A stretch of 22,401 bases of DNA from Planctomycetaceae bacterium (lineage in GTDB: Bacteria; Planctomycetota; Planctomycetia; Pirellulales; Thermoguttaceae), in contig JAIRLW010000402.1 of assembly GCA_031259095.1 (NCBI GenBank), positions 1 through 22,401 on the forward strand, written 5' to 3'. The position numbers were made by a program, and so were the translations under genes. Positions 1-8,150 of the stretch are shown in pieces (positions within the stretch are counted from its first letter, which is position 1; the number at the start of each line of letters is the position of its first letter). Below the pieces are notes generated by a model that was not told the origin of the DNA, ran no database searches, and saw only the letters and a program-made list of their open reading frames with translations.

Positions 1-110
1 TATCGTCTCTAAAGTCCCGTTTTTTAGGGACTAAAGGGACATCAGGGACAAATGATGTCGGTTTTTCATAAAACGTTGCGGTAAAAAACAAATTTTTAGA
101 GGTTCCCAAT
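1..110 (+). repeat. GGGAC-type intergenic repeat, copy A (cut by window edge)
   Basis: GGGAC occurs at 27-31, 36-40 and 45-49, an exact 9-bp period. AGTCCC (13-18) can pair with GGGACT (27-32). A spacer with AAACGTTGCGGTAAAAAAC follows and the copy ends in TTTTTAGAGGTTCCCAAT at 93-110. The same order of blocks recurs at 19071-19175. The first 42 bases match the reverse complement of 9633-9672 with about three differences. The left end may lie outside the window. Confidence 0.75.
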
Positions 111-165
111 AGTATTTGCGAAATTGAGAAAGTCGGCGATGTCAAAACAAGGAAAATAGACCAAC

Positions 166-239
166 TGGGCGGCGCTGGAGTCGAACCAGTGACCTCTGCC
201 GTGTGAAAGCAACGCTCTAACCAACTGAGCTAGCCGCCC
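166..239 (-). tRNA. tRNA-Val (anticodon CAC)
   Basis: The reverse strand folds as a cloverleaf. The 7-bp acceptor stem GGGCGGC/GCCGCCC is perfect, the D arm is GCTC/GAGC, and the anticodon loop TTCACAC gives CAC, which reads GUG (Val). The variable loop is short and the T loop is TTCGACT. The discriminator is A and no CCA is encoded. The anticodon stem has two G-T wobble pairs, and the outermost T-stem pair is an A-C mismatch, so it is slightly off the ideal fold. The tRNA is followed on its 3' side by a repeat copy (1-110). Confidence 0.93.
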
Positions 240-306
240 AAATTTTTTAATGCCAAAAATTGGAAATAGAAATAAATAATAAATATCGTCTCAAATTTCA
301 TCGCTA

Positions 307-396
307 GATAACTTCTAAAAACCTATTTTTTTGACCGAAATCGACTAAAATCGATTGATTAAAATATCTTTTGTCATGTTTTTAGAAGTTCCCAAT
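307..396. repeat. TCGAC-type palindromic repeat, copy 1
   Basis: Terminal inverted repeat: AACTTCTAAAAA (310-321) against TTTTTAGAAGTT (379-390), followed by CCCAAT. The interior carries GACCGAA and ATCGACTAAA units and an ATTAAAATATCTTTTG block like that at 8041. It lies about 70 bp downstream of the ketosynthase stop codon and about 70 bp upstream of the tRNA 5' end, so it could act as a 3' hairpin. Confidence 0.75.
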
Positions 397-468
397 AGTT
401 GGTATCGCATTATAAACAATTTCCGCTTATTGTCAATCTTGATGTTATTTCGGTGAAGCGTTTTATTT

Positions 469-1848
469 TTATCGGAATTGCCGGACTAGAACCGCCGAAG
501 CCTGTGCCTGCGGATTCACCGCAATTTTAATAAACGATTGACCACTCGGCGTGTCAGCGTTTTGATTCGGCATTACCGGACATTCGGGATCAGGTGTTGA
601 AAAATTCAACGTCGGGAACAATAATCCCCGTTGTAACGCAAGAACCCCAACAATCAATTCGACGGTTCCGCCGCCCGCTCCAAGATTGCCGAAAAATCCT
701 TTTGCCGCATTTAACGGAATTGATTTTTTCCGATTCCCAAACACATCGTGAATCGCCAACGTTTCCGCATAATCCAACTCACGACTTCCAAGTCCGTGAG
801 CATTGATATGACCGATTTGTTCCGGATCCATTCCGCTGCGTCTCAGTACATCGCACAAAACACTCTTAATCACTTCGCGTTTCCGGTCTGTTTTTATTCT
901 ATCGTAACGAGTTCGGTAGGAACCGCAAACCACTTCACCCCAAATCGTTGCGTTCCGTTTTTGGGCATGTTCCAACTCTTCCAACACAACCGCTCCCGCT
1001 CCTTCGCCAAGAACTGTCCCATCACGATTCCGGTCAAAAGGTTTGCATTCCGTTGACGTAAGTTCTTCTTGTTGAATAGCATGGAGCATTTTCAACGGAT
1101 GAAGCCGACTGCCGGTTGTTCCGACAACCATCATGTCCGCACGACCGGAAGCAATAATCTCCACCGATTCGCCAACACAAGCCCCAACAGACGCTTCACG
1201 TAATGTAATCGAATTACTTGGACCATGAAAATTGTTGATAATGGCAATATGACTTGACGGCATGTTCGGTAAATATTTTAGTTGCCAAAGCGGTTGCATT
1301 TTTGTAAGCCCTTTGGATGCCCAACGTGAAAAATCAAAACCTGTCTCCGTTTCCGAATTTTTTAAACCATTTAAACCATTTAAACCGTTTGAATCTTTTG
1401 AACCATTTGAATTTTTTGAATCTTTTAAATTTTTTGGGTCATAACAACAAGCCCGAATTCCATCAATAACATCTTCAACGGTTGTCAAAATGTAGTCCGA
1501 ACCGAATGAAATTCCGATACGTTGCGACGGGAACTGACCGAATTGGATATTGGCATGAAGAAGTGCGCGGCAACTCGAAGCAACCGCCATCTGAATTTCG
1601 CGCGACATCACTTTCAACGCTTTTTTGATCACTTTTTTTTGTCCGGTATCGCGTAAATCAAAATCTTCTATTGTTCCTTCAAACAACGCGGGAGCGGCAA
1701 CAGAAACAGACGGAACCGTTTTGCCATTCCACAGAAAGGGACGAACTGCCCCTTTTCGGGAAACTAACGCTTCCTGAAAATGTTCCAGAGAAGAAGGCAA
1801 AGGACTAACCAACCCCATACCTGTAATCACAACACGCCGTCTATCCAT
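469..1848 (-). CDS. FabF-like ketosynthase with degenerate active site
   Basis: A 459-residue thiolase-fold beta-ketoacyl-ACP synthase relative, starting with the typical RRVVITGMGLVSPL strand. Aligned without gaps to FabF from GPS to GxAD, the nucleophilic Cys position is Glu218. His351 in NAHG and Lys383 are kept, but the second catalytic His of the KxxxGH motif is Asn388. The Cys-His-His triad is therefore Glu-His-Asn, so condensation is unlikely. Chain-length factors of type II polyketide synthases also lack the Cys, usually carrying Gln. I infer a partner or scaffold role beside an active ketosynthase. No ACP or second KS gene is visible in the window. Residues of about 138-170 are an Asn/Ser/Gly/Lys-rich insertion made from 9-bp DNA repeats. 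The ATG at 1848 has a GAAGAG 6 bases upstream and fits the family N-terminus. It is the leftmost protein gene and has its own repeat-flanked gaps. Confidence 0.85.
   Translation of the reverse strand: MDRRRVVITGMGLVSPLPSSLEHFQEALVSRKGAVRPFLWNGKTVPSVSVAAPALFEGTIEDFDLRDTGQKKVIKKALKVMSREIQMAVASSCRALLHANIQFGQFPSQRIGISFGSDYILTTVEDVIDGIRACCYDPKNLKDSKNSNGSKDSNGLNGLNGLKNSETETGFDFSRWASKGLTKMQPLWQLKYLPNMPSSHIAIINNFHGPSNSITLREASVGACVGESVEIIASGRADMMVVGTTGSRLHPLKMLHAIQQEELTSTECKPFDRNRDGTVLGEGAGAVVLEELEHAQKRNATIWGEVVCGSYRTRYDRIKTDRKREVIKSVLCDVLRRSGMDPEQIGHINAHGLGSRELDYAETLAIHDVFGNRKKSIPLNAAKGFFGNLGAGGGTVELIVGVLALQRGLLFPTLNFSTPDPECPVMPNQNADTPSGQSFIKIAVNPQAQASAVLVRQFR
1361..1432. repeat. Eight 9-bp tandem repeats inside the ketosynthase gene
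   Basis: Eight consecutive 9-bp units in exact register: TTTAAACCA twice, TTTAAACCG, TTTGAATCT, TTTGAACCA, TTTGAATTT, TTTGAATCT and TTTAAATTT. On the coding strand they give a low-complexity run of Asn, Gly, Leu, Lys and Ser. The length is a multiple of three, so the reading frame is kept. Confidence 0.9.
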
Positions 1849-2017
1849 GAAAACTCTTCGTAATCAGAAAAAAGAAAAAAATACCGTCAAAATTTACTTT
1901 GTTTTTTTGATTCGAACAGTTTGAAAACAAAAAAATCGTCAGAATCAGAAAAAATCATTTCAAAACATAAGAAGTATAACGAATTTGACGATTTCATATT
2001 AAATTTTATCACAACAA

Positions 2018-2118
2018 GGGAACTTCTAAAAACTTCGACTGAAATCAACCGAAATCAATTTTAGTCAAGTTCGGTCGAATTTAGTCGATCAAAAAACGAG
2101 TTTTTAGAAATTTCCAAT
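2018..2118. repeat. TCGAC-type palindromic repeat, copy 2
   Basis: Left end GGGAACTTCTAAAAAC (2018-2033), right end TTTTTAGAAATTTCCAAT (2101-2118). Units TTCGACTGAA and ATCAACCGAA run rightwards from 2034. Inverted units (TTTTAGTCAA, GTTCGGTCGA, ATTTAGTCGA) follow, so the whole element is palindromic with 10-bp phasing. It begins 3 bases beyond the etfB stop codon (2122-2124) and lies upstream of the ketosynthase. The rest of the 1849-2017 gap is AT-rich and shows no gene. Confidence 0.85.
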
Positions 2119-2121
2119 CAT

Positions 2122-2976
2122 TTATCCTAATGTTTTATCGTTGACGAGTTCATGAATCAACTTTGTTATTCCGTCTTTTGTCGGAGGCATTTCGGTAAAT
2201 CCTTCTTTTTTCAAAACAATCGACTGAATACGGAACACTTTTGTCGGCGAACCGGCAACTCCGCAACGGTTTAAGTCTGCTCCGATATCATCGAGATTCC
2301 ACTGTTCGATGAGTCGGTTTTTAATTCTAAGTTCTCCGATTTCTTCCGGCGGCACTTCGGCAGGAATCCGATTATTTTTGTATTTCATCATTCGCTTCGC
2401 CGAACATGGACGCGGTGTGTTGGCGGTTTCGATTACCGTCAGGAGAGCCGGCAACTTGACCCGAACAATTTCCCAACCATTCCCAATATTTCGCCGAACG
2501 GTTGCTTGACCGTTTTGAATATCGGAAATTTCCTCCATATAAGTTATTTGAGGAATTCCGAGTTTTTCGGCACATTGCGGTCCGGTTTGGGCGGTGTCGC
2601 CGTCAATCGCCTGACGCCCCGTAAAAACAAAATCGAAACGATTTACAGTTTTTACCGCTTGCGAAAGAATATAACTTGTTGCCAGCGTATCGCTTGCTGC
2701 CGCACGCCGATCCGTAATTAAAATTGCCCGATTCGCTCCGCGAAATAAACAATCCCGCAAAACATCGGCGGCTTTGGGAGGTCCCATCGAGATAACGGTC
2801 ACCGTACCGCCGAAACGTTGTTTTATATCGAGTGCGGCTTCCAACGCGTGAAGGTCTTCAGGATTGAAAATCGCCGGCAATGCAGAACGATTAACTGTTC
2901 CATCTTCTTTCATTGCGTCTGCCGTAATATTGGCAGTATCAGGAACCTGTTTAACAAGAACAATTGAATGATACAT
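2122..2976 (-). CDS. etfB: Electron transfer flavoprotein beta subunit (EtfB/FixA family)
   Basis: A 284-residue protein opening with the EtfB strand HSIVLVKQVPDT. It carries the nucleotide-binding signature GRQAIDGDTAQTGPQ in its middle third and a later NTPRPCSAKRMMKYKN segment typical of the family. EtfB binds AMP and pairs with the FAD-carrying alpha subunit to move electrons from dehydrogenases to quinone reductase or other acceptors in the cytoplasm. I chose the ATG at 2976 because homologous sequence begins there. An upstream in-frame start at 3096 adds 40 unrelated residues and overlaps the nuclease gene. No etfA is seen on either side, which is unusual. The C-terminal 80 residues are longer than in classical EtfB and I could not assign them. 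No clear Shine-Dalgarno sequence precedes the start. Confidence 0.9.
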   Translation of the reverse strand: MYHSIVLVKQVPDTANITADAMKEDGTVNRSALPAIFNPEDLHALEAALDIKQRFGGTVTVISMGPPKAADVLRDCLFRGANRAILITDRRAAASDTLATSYILSQAVKTVNRFDFVFTGRQAIDGDTAQTGPQCAEKLGIPQITYMEEISDIQNGQATVRRNIGNGWEIVRVKLPALLTVIETANTPRPCSAKRMMKYKNNRIPAEVPPEEIGELRIKNRLIEQWNLDDIGADLNRCGVAGSPTKVFRIQSIVLKKEGFTEMPPTKDGITKLIHELVNDKTLG

Positions 2977-3079
2977 TAATCTATCAGGATAGTTAATTTT
3001 TTTTGATATGTGAAAATGGAAAACATATTTTCGTCGCAAAAATCTTTCACAAACAGAAACATAAAATTTTTCTCCGCGA

Positions 3080-4126
3080 TTACAATTCTGCGACAAATTC
3101 GTCTAACGATGAACAATTGGCGGCATGAATAACCAACGACTTCAACGCGATTGAGTCGGTTCGTTGATTTAATGAATCAACAATATATTTGGGAACCCGA
3201 CCGAATTTATCGCTCAAGATGTCCAAAATAGCGTTCACCTTACCTTTCAATTCACCGCGAGCTTCGCCTCTTGCTTCGCCGATTTCGATTCCTTCTTGAA
3301 TAATTCCTTTTTTTATGGTTGTTACCATTTTATTATCCTCCGTTCCGTTGAAAACTTTTTTAATGGATTGAACAATTTCTTCTGACGTAAGATTATGAGT
3401 CCAAGTACAATATCGGGTGATATTGGCGGTTAAATCCAATGTTTGACGTTTGTTTAAACTGGCGATTTTAACATGTTCCAAAATTCCGCATAAATGATGA
3501 CCGAAAGTTCCATCGGTTGCTCTTTTGAGTGATTCGGCGATTGCCTGAGTTTCCGGTTTTCCCGGCAACTTGCCGTATTGAAACCGTTTCATATTTATTA
3601 CAACAACTTTGAATTGTGGGATATATTGTTGAAGTTCTTTTGGTATTTTTGAAAAAATATCCTGAAAGAACAGTTCTTCGTTAATCTCTTCATTTCCGTT
3701 GTATAACAGGATCATCAATGGAATAGACGGTTGAAAAGTTTCCGAGTATTCCGTTGCCGTCCAACCGAAGTATAGGGACAAAAAGCAATGAGTTCCGACC
3801 TGAAGCGGTACAATCCGGCTTGGGACTGATTTATGTTCCAAAAACATGAGGACTTCCGAACCGTTTTTTTTATCGCGTAACCGTGCGGCAAACGCCACAT
3901 CCAAAATGACCTCTTTGAGTTCATTGCTTAGGTAATGCGTTGGAGCCGCGACCAACTGGTCTAACTGGACATGTCGGGCAACAATCGGATCGGCGTAATG
4001 TTTTAAAAAATCGGAGGCGTACAAAGGATTTCCCAATGTTTTTCGGGCGAACCGGTCATGCGGATTATTGGGTTGTTTATCTGCTTTCTGTCCGGTTGTT
4101 TTTATTTTCTTTGTATTTATGACCAT
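3080..4126 (-). CDS. Rpn/YhgA-like PD-(D/E)XK nuclease (putative transposase family)
   Basis: About 348 residues. The N-terminus has the family block beginning HDRFARKTLGNP and continuing to DPIVARHVQLDQL. After it comes DVAFAAR and then FLEHKS, where Asp, Glu and Lys match the PD-(D/E)XK nuclease core (D...ExK). The C-terminal part holds a GEARGEARGELKGK repeat followed by a helix-rich tail, as is common in Rpn proteins. In E. coli, Rpn proteins are Mg-dependent DNA endonucleases linked to RecA-independent recombination and horizontal transfer. That role is known for the family and only inferred here. I prefer the ATG at 4126; a TTG in frame at 4162 adds 12 residues. The gene ends 103 bases before the etfB start. 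These genes are often multicopy accessory genes. Confidence 0.85.
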   Translation of the reverse strand: MVINTKKIKTTGQKADKQPNNPHDRFARKTLGNPLYASDFLKHYADPIVARHVQLDQLVAAPTHYLSNELKEVILDVAFAARLRDKKNGSEVLMFLEHKSVPSRIVPLQVGTHCFLSLYFGWTATEYSETFQPSIPLMILLYNGNEEINEELFFQDIFSKIPKELQQYIPQFKVVVINMKRFQYGKLPGKPETQAIAESLKRATDGTFGHHLCGILEHVKIASLNKRQTLDLTANITRYCTWTHNLTSEEIVQSIKKVFNGTEDNKMVTTIKKGIIQEGIEIGEARGEARGELKGKVNAILDILSDKFGRVPKYIVDSLNQRTDSIALKSLVIHAANCSSLDEFVAEL

Positions 4127-4585
4127 TGGGTATATTTTAGATAGGAAACCTTGAAAGTTCAAGCGGGGTTTAATTTTGAGAGATTATTTTTTCTGATTTT
4201 GGGGGTCAATGACAGACCGGTACCAACAAGGTAGACGCGATCCTTTCTCCTGAAATGTTCTCTAACCTACGCAGTAGGAGGACAAATATTCTAAATCATT
4301 ACCTTCCCAATTCTGAAACAATCAAGACATTTTGTCTTGTGTTTTTCTGGTGATTGGGATATACTTAATCCCTTCATACTTTAGAATTCGGTTTTTGAAC
4401 ACGGAATACACAGAACACTCGGAAAAAGAATTACTAAAATTCCGTGATTTCCGTGTTCAAAACATAAAAAGCAAACACCGAATTTCAAAGATAAGAAAAG
4501 TATATTAAACGCAGTCGATTTGTTTTGTTTTTGCCGTTTGCCATGCTGAATGTCCGGACGGTCAAAATTTTGTTTTTCGCATTAT
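4127..4585. other. Intergenic region between divergent genes, with hairpins
   Basis: No convincing gene. It should hold promoters for the divergent nuclease (-) and GAP1-like (+) genes. A 7-bp hairpin, CAAGACA (4323-4329) with TGTCTTG (4333-4339) followed by TGTTTTTCT, resembles a weak terminator on the + strand, although no + gene precedes it. A larger foldback lies at 4384-4486. Confidence 0.5.
4384..4486. repeat. Foldback sequence upstream of the GAP1-like gene
   Basis: TTTTGAACACGGAA (4393-4406) is exactly complementary in reverse to TTCCGTGTTCAAAA (4449-4462). An outer pair GAATTCGGT (4384-4392) and ACCGAATTTC (4477-4486) matches with a one-base bulge, and an inner CGGAA/TTCCG pair also fits. 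The left part CATACTTTAGAATTCGGTT (4376-4394) resembles CACACTTTAAAATTCGGTT near 12501-12520. Confidence 0.7.
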
Positions 4586-7579
4586 ATGACGCATGAATTG
4601 ATTTTGACCTCAGTTTCTCAGGGATTGGAACCGAATACTTCCGGCTACTGTATTGTCGCGGAAGATCGGCATATTCCCCGTTATCTCGCTAGACGGCTTG
4701 AAACATTGAGTGAATATTGTCCTCTTTTTCCGTCCGGTTCGGAGGAAGCACGATTCCATCCGGTTGTTTATTCTCACTTGATTTTTCCGGGACACAATAT
4801 CCTCTGGCACGCCCTATCACGAATCGCCGACGCCGGAACGGATTACCGTTTCCAACCGAATCAATTGGCACACCATATTGTGTTGACTGAAAACGAACTG
4901 GTTCAGGAAGGTCCCGCATGGCTTCTGTCGTTACCGGAATTTCATCTGACCAACTGGTTGACTCCTGCGGTACGTTTTACCAACGGCAGACCCATTCCCA
5001 CGTTGACATTGCCGCCCAATTTGGCACGAAGTCAACGGATTGCACGGGAACGCCGTTGGACGGATCCGCATAAAATGATGTTGTTTATGCCGGATACCGA
5101 TGAAAATCAGGCAACATACCGGATTTATGAAAACGACGCATTAATGAATCCCCGTCAACAACCTTGTCCATGTTGGCGGGAATTGACCGGCGACGCCGGT
5201 TGGGCTGGTATTTTGGCGGAAACGATTCAAACGGGTCAACAAACGGTTCTCCTTTTCCAACCGGGTATGAATATTTTACCGCTTTTTTTTGAAGCGATTG
5301 CTCTGTTACCTGCGGAATTGCAGTGGAAAGGAACCTTTTCCACTTATTATTTCAAGGATTTACCGGAACACACGGTGTGTCAGTGGAAAGCCGTTCTTGC
5401 CGATTCGCCGATGGCTGAACGACTTTTGAAAAACAACGATCAGTTGGTCTTGGACTTGACCAAACCGCTGGGAATGGTTCCCGATGGAGAATATGTTGAG
5501 TTTGCCAGAACCGGATTAGACGACATGTTACCGAAAAAAGAAATTCCTGAAAATCTTTTTCATTCGCAAGAGTTGACCGATAAAGAACTTTCGGCTTCCG
5601 TTGAAAATCTGTTTCAACCGGCGGCTCCATCGACCGCTTTCGACACGCCGCCTGCGCCGCTCAAACCGGACGCAACACCGGAACCCGATCCGAATTATTC
5701 CGTAGCAAAAACTTTTCCGCCGATTATTGTTAAAGAAACCATTCGGATTCAAACCAAAGTGCCGAAACAACAAAACTTGTTTAACTCGGTTCTTAATATG
5801 AAATCGCGCGGACAGTTTTATATTCTGTATGGCATAACATTTTTATTGCTTCTTGTCCTTTTATTTCTTGTCCTTGATCAGGTTACTGATTTTAGGTTAA
5901 CTCGTTTTTTTCAGGGAAACGATAATACTAAACCTAAAACGGTTGCCGGTTCTCCAGTGAATCGGAACAAAATAAAAGAAGATGAAAACGTTGCAAAATC
6001 GACAACTGATACCGACGCTTCGGAGAAAGAAAAAATCAAACAAAAAGAAGAGCAGGAGAAACAACAGGAACAGGCAATGATTAACGCCGCGCAAATTCGG
6101 AAAAAACAACTTCAAGATCGGGCAAACGCTATTCGGTCTGAAATTGCGGAACAGAAAAAGCGGATTCAAATAAATCTGAACGAATATTTGTCTAATCACC
6201 AACTTCCGAAAACATTAGCGATGTCTGTTCCGCCATTTCAGGACAATCATGTCAATCCGCCGGAATTGAAAATGTTTCCTGAATTGATTGATTTGTGTCC
6301 TTTTGGTCTTGCGCTTGAATTGAAATATGTTCCGCTATTAGACATTCCGAAAGTTTATGTGGAAACTCGTAAACATACTTTTTTCCGCGAAGTTGACGAG
6401 AATGATTTGAAAGATACCGGAAAAACGAAAACGTCCGAAAATTTCGATTCCGATACGAATTCTGACGCTAACGCGAATGTTAATGCTATGACGGATTTTT
6501 CTTTGGATCAATCGACCGATTCGTTAGTTGATGAATCAACCGATTTAGAAGAATCATCGGTTACCGGATTACGTGTTCCTGTTACGGATCGGTTTGAATG
6601 GTCGGTGATAGCGGTTGATACAGAGACGTTTCAGGAAACTCCAATGTTCGACTTGAAACTAACAGAAAAAGGACTTTCTTTAGATTGGCGAATCGAAGGA
6701 ATGGACGATCAACATCTTTATGATACACTTGCTGCATCGTTTGGTTTTCTCCGCGTTTTCACTGAAGACAATCATGATCAAACAAAAATTCAGAGTATTC
6801 CGCTTTTTGATCCGAGAATTCAAAAACCGCTTTTCCTGATGGAACATTTTAGTGATCCAAAAATTCAGGAATATTCCGTTGAAACGCCGTTTGCGTCGGA
6901 ACTTTGGCATTCTTTTTTTGGAACAACAAAAATTCCGTTAGCGTTTCGTCTTGATGTTACGATAAATCCCGAACATTCGGAGATAATCCAAAACGAAGGA
7001 ATTAAAGAAATCAATGTGAAAGAGTCGAATTTACCGTCGGAGTTTTTTGTTGAATTTCAGACCGATGTTGAATCGAAAAAAACAGTTGCCGCCGAAAGCG
7101 ATACGTATTCGCCGGTAACGATTTCTTTTGAAAGTGCGGCGGAGCCGGAACGTCTTGTTTGGTATGACCGCTCGAAACGTCAGACGGAAATTTTGACACA
7201 AGAACTGGAAACCGGAAACGCCAAACTCGAAACAATCAAAAAAGACCTTGACGCGATTCGCAAGGAAATTTTTGTTTCCGGAACAGCGGAACAACGAAAA
7301 AAACGCAACGAATTACAATCGGAAATAGCGCAACTTGAAAGCAGAAATAAAGAAATTACCGATATTCTAATCAAAATTCCAGCGGCTCGTGAAAAAATTG
7401 TCAACAACCAACAACTCCGTTTCGATTATTCTGTTTACGTTATTCCGTTACGTGATAACGTTATGGAGAGGACGGATACGGTAGAAAATACAACAGAGAA
7501 AACCGAAAACCAAACTGATCGGTTACCAAAAGAAGAGTCATTACTAATTATGAAAACCGAAATGCCGGAACAGAAATAA
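4586..7579 (+). CDS. Membrane-anchored coiled-coil protein with GAP1-N2-like N-terminal domain
   Basis: A 997-residue protein from the ATG at 4586. The 4550 ATG adds 12 residues that lack the family look. Residues of about 1-270 resemble the GAP1-N2 domain of GTPase-associated proteins: an ELILTSV.QGLEPNTSGYCIVA opening, a RLETLSEY segment, an LSRIADAGTDY.F..N.LAHH block, then GDAGWAG. A Pro-rich linker leads to one hydrophobic membrane segment (about 410-431). A charged Lys/Glu/Gln coiled coil (about 465-540), an acidic Asp/Ser/Thr/Asn-rich stretch (about 605-660) and a second coiled coil near residues 860-950 follow. The likely topology is a cytoplasmic head with a large part across the membrane, but this is inference. 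GAP1 proteins were predicted to work with GTPases in conflict systems. No GTPase gene is nearby, so the function is unknown. No Shine-Dalgarno sequence is visible. Confidence 0.75.
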   Translation: MTHELILTSVSQGLEPNTSGYCIVAEDRHIPRYLARRLETLSEYCPLFPSGSEEARFHPVVYSHLIFPGHNILWHALSRIADAGTDYRFQPNQLAHHIVLTENELVQEGPAWLLSLPEFHLTNWLTPAVRFTNGRPIPTLTLPPNLARSQRIARERRWTDPHKMMLFMPDTDENQATYRIYENDALMNPRQQPCPCWRELTGDAGWAGILAETIQTGQQTVLLFQPGMNILPLFFEAIALLPAELQWKGTFSTYYFKDLPEHTVCQWKAVLADSPMAERLLKNNDQLVLDLTKPLGMVPDGEYVEFARTGLDDMLPKKEIPENLFHSQELTDKELSASVENLFQPAAPSTAFDTPPAPLKPDATPEPDPNYSVAKTFPPIIVKETIRIQTKVPKQQNLFNSVLNMKSRGQFYILYGITFLLLLVLLFLVLDQVTDFRLTRFFQGNDNTKPKTVAGSPVNRNKIKEDENVAKSTTDTDASEKEKIKQKEEQEKQQEQAMINAAQIRKKQLQDRANAIRSEIAEQKKRIQINLNEYLSNHQLPKTLAMSVPPFQDNHVNPPELKMFPELIDLCPFGLALELKYVPLLDIPKVYVETRKHTFFREVDENDLKDTGKTKTSENFDSDTNSDANANVNAMTDFSLDQSTDSLVDESTDLEESSVTGLRVPVTDRFEWSVIAVDTETFQETPMFDLKLTEKGLSLDWRIEGMDDQHLYDTLAASFGFLRVFTEDNHDQTKIQSIPLFDPRIQKPLFLMEHFSDPKIQEYSVETPFASELWHSFFGTTKIPLAFRLDVTINPEHSEIIQNEGIKEINVKESNLPSEFFVEFQTDVESKKTVAAESDTYSPVTISFESAAEPERLVWYDRSKRQTEILTQELETGNAKLETIKKDLDAIRKEIFVSGTAEQRKKRNELQSEIAQLESRNKEITDILIKIPAAREKIVNNQQLRFDYSVYVIPLRDNVMERTDTVENTTEKTENQTDRLPKEESLLIMKTEMPEQK

Positions 7580-7731
7580 TTTTCAACGGTCTATTTTGAT
7601 TTTTTATCGTCATTTTGAAAATTCAAGGAGTTTTACCATTTGTATCATTGATTTTTAATAAAAAATATTAAAATATTGTACCAATCATAACCAAGTAATC
7701 GTAAAATCAACAGGAACTACTTAGCGATGAC

Positions 7732-7835
7732 TATACCGTTTTCCTTTTAAAAACCTGTTTTATATTTTCATTTAACTCCGCAATTTAAGGTGTTTTTACA
7801 TTTCAAAAACCGGTTTTTAAAGTGAAAACGGTATA
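7732..7835. repeat. MITE-like foldback element with TATACCGTTTTC ends
   Basis: The left arm starts TATACCGTTTTC at 7732 and the right arm ends GAAAACGGTATA at 7835. The arms match over about 28 bp with three mismatches and enclose about 48 bp. Ends beginning with TA would suit an element that duplicates TA on insertion (IS630/mariner type), but that is inference. No transposase is present. The flanking 7580-7731 stretch shows no gene. Confidence 0.7.
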
Positions 7836-8011
7836 ACAACAGAATATTCACACTCTGGGACGACCAAACAAGACGACCCTCACACGCCGACAAACGTAAC
7901 TTGTTACGATACCTCATCTTAAAAAAAGAATTTTGCAAGGCTTTGCCAAAAGACATAAAACAAAAAATATTCGAATCACCACTAATATGGCTAGACCAAT
8001 TAGCAGGATAA
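7826..8011 (+). pseudogene. Short coding remnant without a start codon
   Basis: An open frame runs from just after TGA at 7823-7825 to TAA at 8009-8011. From 7847 it reads FTLWDDQTRRPSHADKRNLL, then RYLILKKEFCKALPKDIKQK, then IFESPLIWLDQLAG. The charged and hydrophobic pattern looks like a real protein C-terminus, but there is no ATG, GTG or TTG at a useful position. The frame starts inside the right arm of the foldback element. It could be the tail of a gene cut by that element. I do not recognise the family. Confidence 0.35.
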
Positions 8012-8040
8012 ATTAGGAAAGGGCAGTAATTAATTAAAAT

Positions 8041-8084
8041 AATTAAAAATCTTTTGGCAAATGATATTTTTAGAGATTCCCAAT
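8041..8084 (+). repeat. AATTAAAAATCTTTTGG block with common repeat terminus
   Basis: AATTAAAAATCTTTTGG starts at 8041 and TTTTTAGAGATTCCCAAT lies at 8067-8084. The 38 bases 8041-8078 match the reverse complement of roughly 22256-22293 at 35 positions. It lies 67 bases beyond the uvrC stop codon, again at a gene 3' end. Confidence 0.75.
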
Positions 8085-8150
8085 AAAAAATAGAAACATC
8101 ATTTTCGTATTCCTTCGTGTATTTCGTAGTTAAAAATCAGTCGGCAAAAT

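Noticed and set aside
2977..3096. N-terminal extension of EtfB
   Set aside because: The 40 extra residues are unlike any EtfB start and overlap the end of the nuclease gene; homology begins at the ATG at 2976.
4323..4347. Intrinsic terminator on the + strand
   Set aside because: The stem is only 7 bp and AT-rich, the T-run is broken, and no + strand gene lies upstream.
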